Origin: Diphasiastrum complanatum
Lineage: Eukaryota; Streptophyta; Lycopodiopsida; Lycopodiales; Lycopodiaceae
DNA: 64,000 nt
NCBI GenBank assembly: GCA_029204225.1
Contig: CM055111.1
Location: 9,679,000 to 9,742,999, forward strand
Direction of reading: 5' to 3'
Shown: piece by piece, positions 49,501 through 60,022 of the stretch
Layout: each line of letters starts with the position of its first letter
Position numbering within the stretch: the stretch's first letter is position 1
Made by a program: the position numbers and the translations under genes
The notes under the pieces: generated by a model
What the model was told of the DNA's origin: nothing
Databases searched by the model: none
The model's input: only the letters and a program-made list of their open reading frames with translations

Positions 49501-52500
49501 ACCTCCTCGCCCAACCGCTTCCGAGGTCTGTATTCCTTGAGTTCTGGAATGTCAAGATGGCTATATTCACCACCTTTTGTCTCCCTTGCAGCCTGCAACT
49601 TCTCCAAATAATCTTCAGGCATTTCAAGTCTCATTTTTCTGTCCACTTCAGGCTGATCTATCACTATGGTGTAGTCTTCAATCACTTCATACTTCCTTGT
49701 GATAGGTGGAACCATGGCAGCCTTTGTCATTCGGGCACCCCATTCTCGAATTCCCATCTCCAATGAGCGACTATCATAAATGTCATCACTTTCCTCTTCT
49801 CGGAGATCATCTCCCTCAGAGTCACTCCCATGAAACCCTTCTGAATCTTCTTCACTATCATCCTCAGGAACATCCTCGTCAGAAATTTCCGTGTCAGAAT
49901 CTGACCAATTCTTAGAGCTGTTTTTTGTGAATCTTCTACCTTCTTCCTCTCTGAACTCCCAATCAGACTCCATGTCCAAATAGATGCTGCTTGACATACT
50001 CTTCTTCTTTGATGCTCCAGTCTTTCCTTTAACTCCACCCACATCACGACGGTGACCTTTTACTCCAGAATTGAAAGAGCTGTAGCCTCCTTGAGACTTC
50101 CGCCTGGACTTTGCAGAAGGTATGATGTTCGACATCTTCCCTTCGGCTTGACTTTCGTGAGGTGAGGCATCACATAATGAATTTTCAAGAGCCTTCACCA
50201 TTCGATGGGCAGTCTTGAAAATTTCGCTGGCTGCCGTGGCAAGAGGACTGCTCCTTGCATTCAACCTGTAACTGCTTTTCACATTCAAACTGCCGAGAAA
50301 AATATCATGACGTTAAAATTTCTGCATATCTAAAAAACACGTAGCCTATCTCTATTCTGGCAATCCAGGAAAACAAAATTTAAATGGCGATGACATAGGC
50401 AATGGATCACAAAGATTCAGTTGCATACTGGAATGCACTTCGACAGAGAAGAAACAAATCTTCCTTGAAGCTCTTAAAGCCTTCCTTGTCCATGCAATAA
50501 TGTCCTCCGTTCAATTTCTTTTCAATGGTCAGAAAATCCATGTAGCGGCCATTCATTGTGGAACCTTTACCATCAGAAACACCCTGCACATATCAATGAT
50601 TCTCAGCCAAACCGAATTCTACAACACTGATGAGGCATACCACTGAAACAACATTGCTAGACACTGAAAAACTCACTGTATGAAAAAAGAACTTATTACT
50701 ATCAGCGTCTACAACGGCTTTCAAGATAGAAGCGAACTCCTTCTCCAGCAACTTATCTCCCTGAACTGGGCTTGCTGCTCCATTCCTTCCGAGAAGTTCT
50801 CCCTTCCATTTTGGATATGCACATTTCTCGGCTCTTGAGGGCTGAGCGCCTTTCATTCTCCTTTTTCCCTCAACCTTGTGCATGGTATTTGATGATCTGC
50901 TCTGCAGTTTTCCCTTGTTATGAAAAGGATAGCCCTTGCTCCCATTCTTTGATTGGGCAGCTTTTGGGTTTGCACTTTCCAAACCTAATTTGACTATACT
51001 GTCCCTGTCAAAAGTTTTGACTTCTTTACAAATATCATCATTTGAAAACGATTGAGAGCCTTGATCGGTCAGACATGTGACATCTACATCTACAGGGCCA
51101 GGAGTTCTTGCATCTTCAGTAGCTTCTAGCTTTGCTCTTTTGAAAGGGAACTCTGTAATTTCGACATCTGAAATCTTGCTAATGAAATCTCTCTTTTCCC
51201 CGATTGACTTTAGACTTTTCATTTTATAGTGGTCATCCCTATCTAATGAAGATATCGTTCCCACGCTAGAACTTTTACTTTCCGAGGATGAGGAAAACCA
51301 TTCAATTTGTGCAAAGCTCTTCATCAATTTCTGAAATTGATCACATCCTGTTATGTCCACTGCTATGATTGATGGGCATGCATGAAGTAAACACTTCAAT
51401 GCTGTCGAGCTTACCATTGTACAGCCTCGCAAACTGATTCTTGTAAAGTTTCCTCCAAATTTCTTGAGACATGAAAATGATCCAAAATTAGCAGTTGCTG
51501 CTCCACTATTTCATATGCTATAACCAGATTTCTGAATGGCATTTGCATACATCAAATGATCATAATAAAAACGATTGAATGCACACAGACATCAACAAAA
51601 ATGTGAAGATATATGCACACACACACACACACATGGTCTCTAAAGGTTAAAACTTACTGCCAAAGAATGGAGAACTGCATCGGTGCAAGAAACACCTGAA
51701 AGCGATAAATCCACATTGCTTATTTCTTTTCTGAAAGCCTGAGCTGCTTTTCTCCACACTTTGCACGTTGCACCAGCGCAGGCCAATGATTTCAAATCCC
51801 CTAAAAAACAATGGTAAATTCTCCTTAAAAGCTTTTCTGGTAAATTTCCCCAACATGGCTCTACCTGAACCATACTTTTTGAATCTGCAACCTTCTCATT
51901 AAATAGCATAGGATGATCCGTAGGATGAGACATGCTAGGTTCATGCCCTGAATCGCCTCCAAGATCTTGAAGATGCAAGAGACGACGCCTCTTCACTGGC
52001 CGGCGCTGCCTTGACTTTTCATCCTCACTTTCAACTACGGGTTCCAGTCTTCTTTTCGAATCTCCCACCATCACATTTGTAGGCGGAACTGAAAACCAGA
52101 TAATCATACCTTATGAGCAAAGATGTTGATGTCATGAAGGTAATCATATTTAACACCTTACACGGAACAATAGTCTACATAAGATGACAGCACAGTTGTC
52201 ACAACAGAAGTTAACTACTAGATTAATTTTGATTCCTCTACGATTTAAGTTCCTAGTGCTCATAGTACGGCATAATCATACAAAAGCACTCTTGAAGATA
52301 TTTCACAGAGTCAGGCAAGCAAATGTAAGCTTCAGTAAGACCTTTTGAAGTGTTCTCCTCCGCATATTTTGAGTTTACGCCTGATGGTGAACCACTTGTG
52401 CTTTTATGATGCTGAATGTTTCTTAAAGCCTTATCGGGTAAAGCGGGAAATAAATCTGGCATGTCCGATTCCAAAAGCTTTCGAGAATGTGGCTCCGTCA

Positions 52501-55500
52501 AAAGAGAGGCAGACACATTAACTGCATTTGGACTGGGGAGCATATTAATAGTTTCACACATTCTTTTCCCCTGTAACCATGCCTCAAGACATTCATGTAA
52601 AGTCGCAGGCAACAAATGACTCCTGTAGTGCCTGAGTACAAATTCATGCAGTCGTCCACGTGCGAAACCCATGAATGACGGATGAACTTTCTGAACATCC
52701 CACGGCCAATTGGGGAGATTGAGGACAGAAGAATGCCCTTGAGATGATGAACAATTTATCCCATCTTCAACATCTGATATCAGATGAAACTGGGCCATAG
52801 AAGGGTGAGAACTGTTTACATGAGTGCGACCATGTAAAATAGTTTGACTACCCTGTAATGAACGAGGTAAGTCGGAGCTTGGTGTAACAGCAGACGAAAA
52901 AAGGGACTGACTTTGATATGGAAGTGGTTCTCTGCCAACTCCGGGAGGTCCTGGTGAACTGATATTATCATGAACTTCATGGTCTACCACAGGTAGCCTT
53001 GGAGCCTCTAACCGTTGAACAGCCATGTTTGGTGCAAATAGCGGAATCCAGATGGCATCACTTCTTTGATATACACTCATCCCCTCCGGCAGCATTCCAT
53101 CTTCAACCTTAGCTTGCAGCTGTGCAAAAGAAAAAGGTCCAACCTCATTACCAGTCCCATCTAGATAGAACCAGTCACCATGCTGAAAATCAACCTCACC
53201 TATTGTATTTTCAAAAACCATCACCTTGCCATCCACTTGCACATGGGAAATCGGATTTCCAGAACCCGACCTCAGATCGCAATTCTCCACAAGTCCTGTG
53301 TCAACTTTTTCTGGTCCACCATTGTGATGCTCTATAATCTGCTCTCTGGTAGACCCACTTTTGCATGATAAAGCTCCAGTAGAGCATGTTCTTAAAACTG
53401 CTGTAGAACTGCATTTCCTTACCTCTGCTATGTCCTTGTTAAGACTTGATAATTGTTCATTACCAGGAGCTACATGTATTGTTCCTGCTTTCACCACAGG
53501 ACCTTTAAGTGACTTCTGATTAAGATGCCCTAGTCCCACTGATGTGGTTGTTCCTGAACCCAATAGATTGTTGAAAGCACGGCTAGCAGATTTACTTCCC
53601 AAGTTTCCTGTATGAGGACTCATCTCTGACTTTGATGAGGCGTGATGACTAAAAGATGAACAATGGCTTTTAAAGGTCAAATCCCTCTGTTTAACAGAAT
53701 AAGCTTCTCCTTTATGCTCAAAAGAATGTTCCAACCTGTCAGTAGATTGAAGCTTTTCCTCAATGATCGCATGGACCCAAGGGGGTAAATCTATCTTTAA
53801 TTGTGCACAGGAGTCAACTGCATTTGAAGATTCTTGGAAACGCTTGCGTGGATCAGGTAAACCAGATTTTTCAAAGTCACATAGCGGCTGCCCATTTTTT
53901 AATACAACCTTCCTCCCTATAGATTTTTCAAACCCTACATTGGTGTCCATTTGACCTTGAGGTAAAGTTTCAAAAGGGTAAACCAGCTTCCAATCACCTC
54001 CCCGCAATGTCAATTGTCGAAAGTCTATCCGATGTTCCAGAGGAGTTGCATCTGAGCAAGTTACAAGGACAGGGATACTTACCTCTTGCACTTCCACTGC
54101 CACAAATGTCTTAGTTGAAGGCTCGCATAGTGCATTCACATCGAATCCAAGACCTTCAAAGCTAAGAGCATCACCACAAAAATCACCTTCCTTCCATGGG
54201 TTTCCAAATGGGGAGAACCCACCATGTGATTGTGGAGACAAATCTGCCAAAATTCCATAGAACAATCAGAAGCATTCAAGGCCCTTGTCCTACCACATCT
54301 CATTGACAAGTACACTGTCCAAATGTATGGAATGCATCTACAGTAAAGTTCTTACTAATAATCCATGAAATAGTGCAGTATATATATGAAGGCAGATAAT
54401 TATTCACCATCATTCTGAAAAAGGACTCTGTCATCCAGCTTCATCTGACGTGCCGCACTTAGTGCTTCTGCATACATTTCAATAGCATCAAAAGTTTACC
54501 ACCAAGGACATAGAGAAGAACCATCACCTACGGGATAAAGCACTCCAAAGGTGATCTTGTTTACACTATCTAAAGACAATCTCATTAAAAGCCAACTAAA
54601 TTTAATTGTCATGAACAATATATAGAAGCACGTAGAGAAGAAAGCCACCAGAAACAATCTCCTTTTCTTTCCCAGGAATCAATGTAAATCCTTGCATAAG
54701 ACGGTCCACCCTTTCGTCAATGTGAAAATCAAGGAGATTGTGCGTAGATCCGCTATCGGAGTGTAGGTAATCCCGATTGCATTTACCAGTACACGCATAA
54801 ACTGTGTTTTTCTCACAATCAGCAAAGTGTGTTGCAACACCTCGAAGATGCTCATCAACGCTTACATCACCATGGGCTCCATTTGTTGACAAACACCTCT
54901 CCAAAATATCAACTTGCAATTCCTTGCGTAATGTACTGTCCAGCCGACCTCGAAGCTGCTTTTGATCTTTAGGAGACTCTGCATGCTCGAGGGTAACCCA
55001 CTCATTGCTCATATGTTTTTTAACCATATGATCTGACTTCAGCCGTCCAGATTCATGTAAAACTTTTAGCGCTGCCAGCTCCATAGGACCTTGTAATAAG
55101 CCATCATTGTCTAGGTACACCCATCCTGCCTTTTGTGATTGCTTGTCACTGTACTCTTCTCCAGCTGTTGCTTCTGATACATTATGCATCAGTTGAGTAT
55201 TTTCCAAGGTCGTAAAAGAGACTTTACATGGGAGCTGAGAGGTAAATGTCCTTGACACAGAATCCCCAGTAGCAGCATTATTTTGCACTGTTTTCTTTTC
55301 TCGACGCTCATCTGCTCGGTTTACAGCTGAAAGCTGGCTTCCAAAAGATCCGCCTTGCCTCCAGTCCTTTTTTGAGTGATTATCAGAGCGATAAGATCTA
55401 TATTCGATTCCACCCCTTGAAAACCATTCATCATACCTTCCATTGCCCTTCCGCTGAACAAATGTTTCAGAACTATTCCTAGAGATTTTTCTTTCTGATG

Positions 55501-56434
55501 AATATTTTGAAGAAGTCAAATGATCTCTACCACGGTACCTTCTGCTTAGGTTGTGCCTTGATGAATCACTATTCCTCCCTATATGAACAGGTGCACCTAC
55601 TACATTACAGCGACTACTACGACGCCCATAGATTCCTCGGTTGGTTGTGTGATCTCTTTGACTGGGAGCCCTGTCCTTGAAGCCTTCATTCCCACCACAT
55701 GATTTACTCACTTCTAAGCATAGAGATGCTGAACCTGTGAAAGCATCACCATCCATATACTCGGATTGTTGTCCACGGGCTGCAATTTCTGTCCTGGAAG
55801 AATTTTTGGAATTCTCGTACTTACCCAAATCAGTATACTGTAATGAATTAATCTGTCCATTGGGAGCACGGCTTTCCAAAATACGAGATATCTCCTGTGT
55901 GACTGTTGTAGCTTCTAAGTGTGTATCTGGAGCACGATTTCGTAACTCTGATGAAGAATTTTGATTCGCCTCTTTTGGTCCACAGTCCCATCTGGAAGCT
56001 CGTCTGCCCTTGACTCTACTGCCACCAGTCTGTTCATGAGGAACTATATTGTTCATGCCAGATACCTGGACTGCCACCGAAAACTTCAAAGAAGGCATAT
56101 CTGGCACTGCCTTTGCTGAATGAATCTTTCCACATTCACTATCAACAGCTGAAGGTTTGCATAAAGAATCAAATCTACCTGTACCATGAAAAGAGGCATA
56201 CTTGTTAACATTCTCCTGTTCAGAAGGAATTTCATCACCCACAGATGATGATGTGTGGATTGCATCTACACCTTGAAAAAAGTGCCGATTTTCTTTTCCT
56301 TTCGAAAGTTCATGATCATCTTCTAGAATCCTAAGTTCAGGAAAAAGTGCTTGTGATTGTTCTCCTGAAATGCAGACTGATGGATGCAGATTATAAAGCT
56401 TATCCACAGCTGGTCTGCAATGTTCTGCTTCCAT
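38014..56434 (-). CDS. ATXR3: ATXR3/SDG2, histone H3-lysine-4 methyltransferase (20 exons found)
   Basis: In Arabidopsis ATXR3/SDG2 is the main nuclear H3K4 trimethyltransferase, acting broadly on active genes and needed for sporophyte and gametophyte development. Exons, high to low: 56434-54649, 54467-54408, 54243-52282, 52088-51654, 51497-50677, 50583-50429, 50289-49386, 49270-49067, 48482-48411, 45690-45580, 45370-45270, 44837-44738, 44633-44538, 40508-40341, 40221-40096, 39959-39906, 39788-39541, 39423-39315, 39015-38713, 38193-38014. All junctions are GT-AG and phases match, giving 2,664 residues; Arabidopsis has about 2,335. The stop is TGA at 38016-38014. The 52088-51654 donor (phase forced) and the start codon are the weakest points: a splice acceptor-like CAG lies just before the chosen ATG and a further in-frame ATG lies at 56476, so an upstream exon may exist. 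No disabling change was seen. Confidence 0.92.
40509..44537 (-). other. Large ATXR3 intron (4.0 kb)
   Basis: This is the intron between the post-SET exon and exon 14, with a GTAATT donor at 44537 and a CAG acceptor at 40509. It contains a decayed Copia RNase H remnant (41230-41480) and otherwise unassigned AT-rich sequence. Open frames inside it have no conserved domains. Confidence 0.8.
41230..41480 (-). mobile_element. Copia RNase H remnant in an ATXR3 intron
   Basis: The minus strand reads RALAEFPVFHAGTKHIEVHD followed by a YHF-like block and, after frame breaks, CADVFMKGATVMKL. These match the end of a Copia RNase H (usually ARTKHIEVHYHFVREK and ADVFTKxL). It lies in the same orientation as the host gene and is short and heavily mutated. 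Confidence 0.65.
44538..48482 (-). CDS. ATXR3: ATXR3 exons 9-13: SET and post-SET catalytic region
   Basis: Five short exons (72, 111, 101, 100 and 96 bases) encode the SET domain, about residues 2110-2270. Exon 9 reads GLGVVCNTQGGFQKDDFVVE then FLGE. Exon 10 begins VYPAWRWYEKQDAIRSLQ and ends with EFYNIMLERPK, where many plant relatives have Tyr in place of this Met. Exon 11 gives GYDLVVVDAMHKANYASRIC and the cofactor-binding HSCQPNC. Exon 12 gives GEELTFDYN, with the catalytic Tyr. Exon 13 gives the Cys-rich post-SET CLCGSHVCRGSYLNL. All expected catalytic and zinc residues are present, so the enzyme should be active. Confidence 0.93.
46091..46225 (+). mobile_element. Candidate tRNA-derived SINE
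   Basis: A body of about 99 bp (46109-46207) has an A-box-like TGGCGTATCGTG at 46129-46140 and a consensus B box GGTTCAATACC at 46164-46174, spaced as in a tRNA gene. Direct repeats of 18 bp with three differences flank it (46091-46108 and 46208-46225), as expected for retroposed target-site duplications. There is no cloverleaf acceptor pairing that would suggest a functional tRNA. Confidence 0.55.
46881..46902. repeat. Interstitial plant telomere-type repeat
   Basis: About three units of TTTAGGG occur in tandem inside an ATXR3 intron. This is the land-plant telomere unit; short interstitial copies are common at repaired breaks and in promoters. Confidence 0.9.
49067..50289 (-). CDS. ATXR3: ATXR3 exons 7-8: acidic tract and pre-SET region
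   Basis: Exon 7 (50289-49386) carries ARSSPLATAASEIFKTAHRM, then an acidic run of Asp, Glu and Ser at about residues 1870-1910 (DSDTEISDEDVPEDDSEEDS). The conserved IREWGARMTKAAMVPPITRK and VYGIEPYTYNLLMDTMP follow. Exon 8 (49270-49067) holds LLRTLNEEASHYTGTRKAPM and ends DKYVAYRK at a GTGAGA donor, just before the SET core. Confidence 0.88.
50429..52088 (-). CDS. ATXR3: ATXR3 exons 4-6: F-box-like and leucine-rich-like region
   Basis: Exon 4 (52088-51654) starts with a basic run (RQRRPVKRRRLLHL, a likely nuclear localisation signal). It then has NLPEKLLRRIYHCFLGDLKS followed by CAGATCKVWRKAA, which has the spacing of an F-box. Exon 5 (51497-50677) continues with RISLRGCTMVSSTALKCLLH and IIAVDITGCDQF, like leucine-rich repeats of F-box proteins, then a Ser/Lys-rich tail. 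Exon 6 (50583-50429) holds GSTMNGRYMDFLTIEKKLNG. Any SKP1-binding role is inference. Confidence 0.8.
51615..51633. repeat. (AC)n microsatellite in an ATXR3 intron
   Basis: About nine AC units in the 156-bp intron between exons 4 and 5, some 20 bases from the exon 4 donor site. Confidence 0.95.
52282..54467 (-). CDS. ATXR3: ATXR3 exons 2-3: GYF-like module 2 and middle region
   Basis: A 60-base exon (54467-54408, EALSAARQMKLDDRVLFQND) joins the 1,962-base exon 54243-52282. A second GYF-like module lies at about residues 966-1015 (DWFYLDGTGNEVGPFSFAQL). The conserved block FVLRHYRSHLLPATLHECLE is near 52640-52580 and the exon ends CLPDSVKYLQECF. This is the typical plant ATXR3 middle region, not known to be catalytic. 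The small exon is supported by phase and by acceptor and donor sites. Confidence 0.85.
54649..56434 (-). CDS. ATXR3: ATXR3 first coding exon: Arg/Ser-rich region and GYF-like module 1
   Basis: This covers residues 1-595. The first 430 are hydrophilic, with an Arg/Ser/Tyr-rich, probably disordered block (55300-55640, NLSRRYRGRDHLTSSKYSSE) as in other ATXR3 proteins. A GYF-like (DUF4339-type) module spans about residues 436-490: WVYLDNDGLLQGPMELAALK, then SDHMVKKHMSNEWVTLE. It probably binds proline-rich partners or helps complex assembly. The exon ends IPGKEKEIVS at a GTGGCT donor. The Arabidopsis-type N-terminal start (MSDGGVAC...) is not visible in this exon or nearby. Confidence 0.85.
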
Positions 56435-56479
56435 CACCCTGAATCTTGCAAAACACGAGCATAGCAATGATGTCAATTG

Positions 56480-58599
56480 AGGTAGCCCAAACCAATGGAC
56501 AATAAGTAAATGAATTGAACCAGGCCATCAAGAGGATTACACTTTCTTAATTTCAATAAAGAGCTACTAATCAGAACAAATTCACCAGAAACAAACATGA
56601 TAAGCCAGAGCTGAAACTTCTCAAACATGATAAGCCAGAGCTCAAAATGAAACTTCTCTTTGAGTCTAAATATTCAAAAGTGACTTATTGAAAAACAATC
56701 CATTGTTGATTGCACTTATGTTGTGTTATGAGCATACAAGAAGTACAATGGTCCATTGAATACTATAGGAACCCTAGATACATTCACATGGTTTGCTGTG
56801 AGGTCTTAGCCCTGATTTGGTAGCATATTGCAGGATTCCCCTAAGGACACTTTGGAGTAGTATAAATAGGATCTCTACCAGTGATTTCCATGGTTTTATG
56901 ATGTTGACCTTCCTGAGTGCCTTTGTAGGAGATATTTGGCAAGTTCCAACGTAGGAAGAGGTACACACCAGTGTAGTAAAAGCTCTAGCTTTGAATACAA
57001 TGATTTGAGTAAGATTTGCCAAGCTCCTATTACCCCACTACTAGCAACTACACCATCATGGCCCAAGAAGAAGGTGATATTTATTCCCCTGCTCGCTGCA
57101 CAGTAACAACTCCATGAGCTCATTATAATTCTACCATTGCGGAGAGAACACAAAGAATATATCCAGGAATCATTGGCACAAGGTGATAGTACAGGGAAGA
57201 AATTTTAGCCCTATAAAAAGAAATGATGGCATCAAAGCTTTGCCAACGGATTCCCAGGTGGATTCTCCAAATGAGATAAAAGCTCTTGAAAGCAAGTTAT
57301 GGAAACACAAAGAGGAGACCAAGTCATGGGCTTCAAGGGTAAGCAGTAATGTGATGAGGACCTCTGTGGCTGCAATAATTCCAGCCTGAATATATAAAGA
57401 GAGACTGAGGAAAAGTAAACCTACCATTCAGCATACAGCTGCATCAGTCTCCAGCCCTTCCAATCACGATAGACCAAAGTCAAGACACATATTACCTCAT
57501 AAGACATAGAATGATACCGAGCGTTGTGTGTTCCACCTCCAAGTTCTCCATCACCATGTATCCTCTCCTCAACTCCATGAAAAACATTGATATCGTGCTC
57601 AACACAGTGGTCATATATGGATTCTCATCCTCTTGGTGCTCTAATGTCATTCTCCCCATCCATGAGAGCAGAGGCCACACTAATATGACTACTTTGGTCA
57701 TGTCTAAAATTTATGCAACAAGTAAGAGACTAGACAGCTACATGCTATGGGACAGGTGGGCTTCAGAGCACACCATCCCACGACTGATCACATACTCACT
57801 CTTAGGGCAACTCATAGAGGAGGCGAGACATAGGAAGGAGCAAGTTTCTTGTCGCTTTTGATGACTTCAAGGGTGCACCGTGCATTTGGTTCTATACCTT
57901 TCCATTTGCTTATTCAAAGCCTTATATGTATTCACTCTTCATTGGATAATATATTGGTAGTTATGGCTTTATACGGTGGGAAGTTTCAGATTGCAAGATG
58001 GAACATCTGATACAATTACTAGCACTATTGGGGTGAAGAGGATGCTAGCTCTCCCCCTACTATGTTCGGCCCTTATGTTGATAAACTCAAGGCTGCTATC
58101 AAAGTGGTGGACAGGGATGTATAGTAGGTAAAAACTCATTACTAATCTTAGAAGACACATTTCAGATGCGAGAAGTAGCTGTCATTTGAATGAAATTTTG
58201 GTTACTCTCACCGCCATGTATGCAGCGGAGGCTTGGTGTACTAGGCTTTGAACATCTAATTGGGACAGCTTTTCACGTACACATAATTCCATGCTGTCAC
58301 GGATGATGCATCCAATTATCACAGATGAGTCTGTTGTGCCTCCCATACAGGTGGAGGCTATGTTTCAGTTGATCATACAAATAGAGATATGGTTACTCAT
58401 AGTAGCAAGTATCCCCTACTGGCTTTGACATCATCTGAAGAGCTCCACAACCAAGGGTGCCAGCTACGTTGGTACTTCTAGGCATCATGTCTTCTTCCCT
58501 CAGTTCACATTCCAGAGGGGGCCAACTCCTATATTCAACAATTTCCCCATATGCCTTCTGGGGATCAAACTAGATTTTTATAGGACTCACTTCCTGGAG
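56480..58599. other. 5' flank of ATXR3, no gene recognised
   Basis: This should include the ATXR3 promoter or a 5' intron, but no exon could be identified. A 30-bp unit (AACATGATAAGCCAGAGCT...) is duplicated at about 56592-56655. A plus-strand frame at 57511-57861 has no domain I know; it may be the upstream part of the possible non-LTR element that follows. Confidence 0.35.
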
Positions 58600-58960
58600 A
58601 AATGAGTTGGTGGAGACCTATTGCCACAATACCTAAAACCCTGGTTTATCACATAGCTTTCGACTCACATTGGAAAAACCGGAGTTTCATTACACTAGCT
58701 ACAGGTAGAGCTAGGAGGGGATTTCATGGGAAGACAGGTGCTGCCAGCTTTGTACCATGAGTGAGGTTGAGACAAAAGAGCATTTTATTTGTTGCTACCC
58801 TATTTTATTATGAGATTAAAAGTAGACATTATTGCCCCTTCCAAAGTCAACATGTGACACTATGCTCCTTCGTATCCTACGAGGACCAAAGATTTGTTGC
58901 ACTTACAATACAAGAGATGTCTTATCTGACAAGTGAGAGATGTTGCAGTGCCAACACCTG
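58600..58960 (+). mobile_element. Possible non-LTR retrotransposon C-terminal remnant
   Basis: After several stops the plus strand reads RRGISWEDRCCQLCTMSEVE then TKEHFICCYPI near 58710-58805. This resembles the zinc-binding tail of plant LINE-type reverse transcriptases, where a C-x2-C cluster is followed by VExExHF and a Cys-Pro. A further piece (DQRFVALTIQEMSYLTSERC) follows near 58885. No RT core was found upstream, so the call is tentative. Confidence 0.35.
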
Positions 58961-59157
58961 TACCCAAATGCATTCTCATATCACATCCTTTTTTTATAAC
59001 CGTCCACCTTAGACATATGATTTTGATTCAGAAGACAAACTACCCATTCCCGTTAGACATCCGGATCAGAGAGTGTTATTGGGTCAGCAGTTTCAAGATC
59101 CAAGCTTCGTTGAACATCCACTTATTCTTGTGCATCACAACGCAATCCATGCATAAT

Positions 59158-59605
59158 TCACTAATGCTATCATTGACCTCATATCAAAAAATAAAAGTAA
59201 TCAACCAAAGAGAGACAGATCATCCATACCTGAAATATATTGACTGCAAACCATTATTGAGTCATTCAACAATTAGAATATGGTGTTACCCAATGCTCTC
59301 CTCCAATTGTTCTTGAAGAATATCTTTCTTTACAATCTACCTGTTGCAAATAAGATCCAATTACTCTCCGGCGATGATATGTAATAAGAAAACTATAAAG
59401 AACAAAGTTGCAAATCTTTCTTTACAAAGTTGCAAATCTTTCTTTACAGTACAACTAGCCATAGTAGTCGGGTCAATTACGTCAGAAATCCTTCAAACGA
59501 GAGCTAGATCACTAATGCTAACATTAACCTCATACCAAAAAATAGAAGTAATCAACCAAAGGGAGACAGATCATCCATACCTGACATATATTGACTGCAA
59601 ACCAT
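59158..59605. repeat. Pair of 97-bp direct repeats
   Basis: Two 97-base copies (59158-59254 and 59509-59605) differ at about eight positions and are 254 bases apart. They lack TG...CA ends and no primer site follows the first, so they are not obvious LTRs. The spacer contains a second small tandem repeat (AAAGTTGCAAATCTTTCTTTA, about 59404-59448). Confidence 0.8.
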
Positions 59606-60022
59606 CTCAGTCTGAGCTATGGTTTAAAAACACATCTATTTAAAGACAAAGAGATCAAAATTGATAAACCAACAACAAAGAGGAAAATGATCTCAGCCTC
59701 TTTTTTCTTTTCAAAAAGATCATATGATTGTAAGATAATAAGCTCCTACATATCTCACACCATCCTCCACGACCTCACAAAAAGAACTCTCAATATCTTT
59801 TCCTCCCATTCAACCAAAATTGGAAATGAGTCCAGTGTACAGAGTGGATCTTGTGCAAGGCATAGCAGGGCCATATTGTGTGGCAAAGACAAGAACAGAA
59901 GCAGTTGGGTATTAGACAAGTGGCATAATACCCTAGTTTGAGTGAGACCCTAGTTTCTTAAAGTACCGTATAGTTCATGAGTATCTTTCAAGAATTTCCT
60001 CTATTTAATTGAAGAATAAATC

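Noticed and set aside
49491-49915. Plus-strand ORFs opposite ATXR3 exon 7
   Set aside because: Shadows of the strongly conserved minus-strand coding exon.
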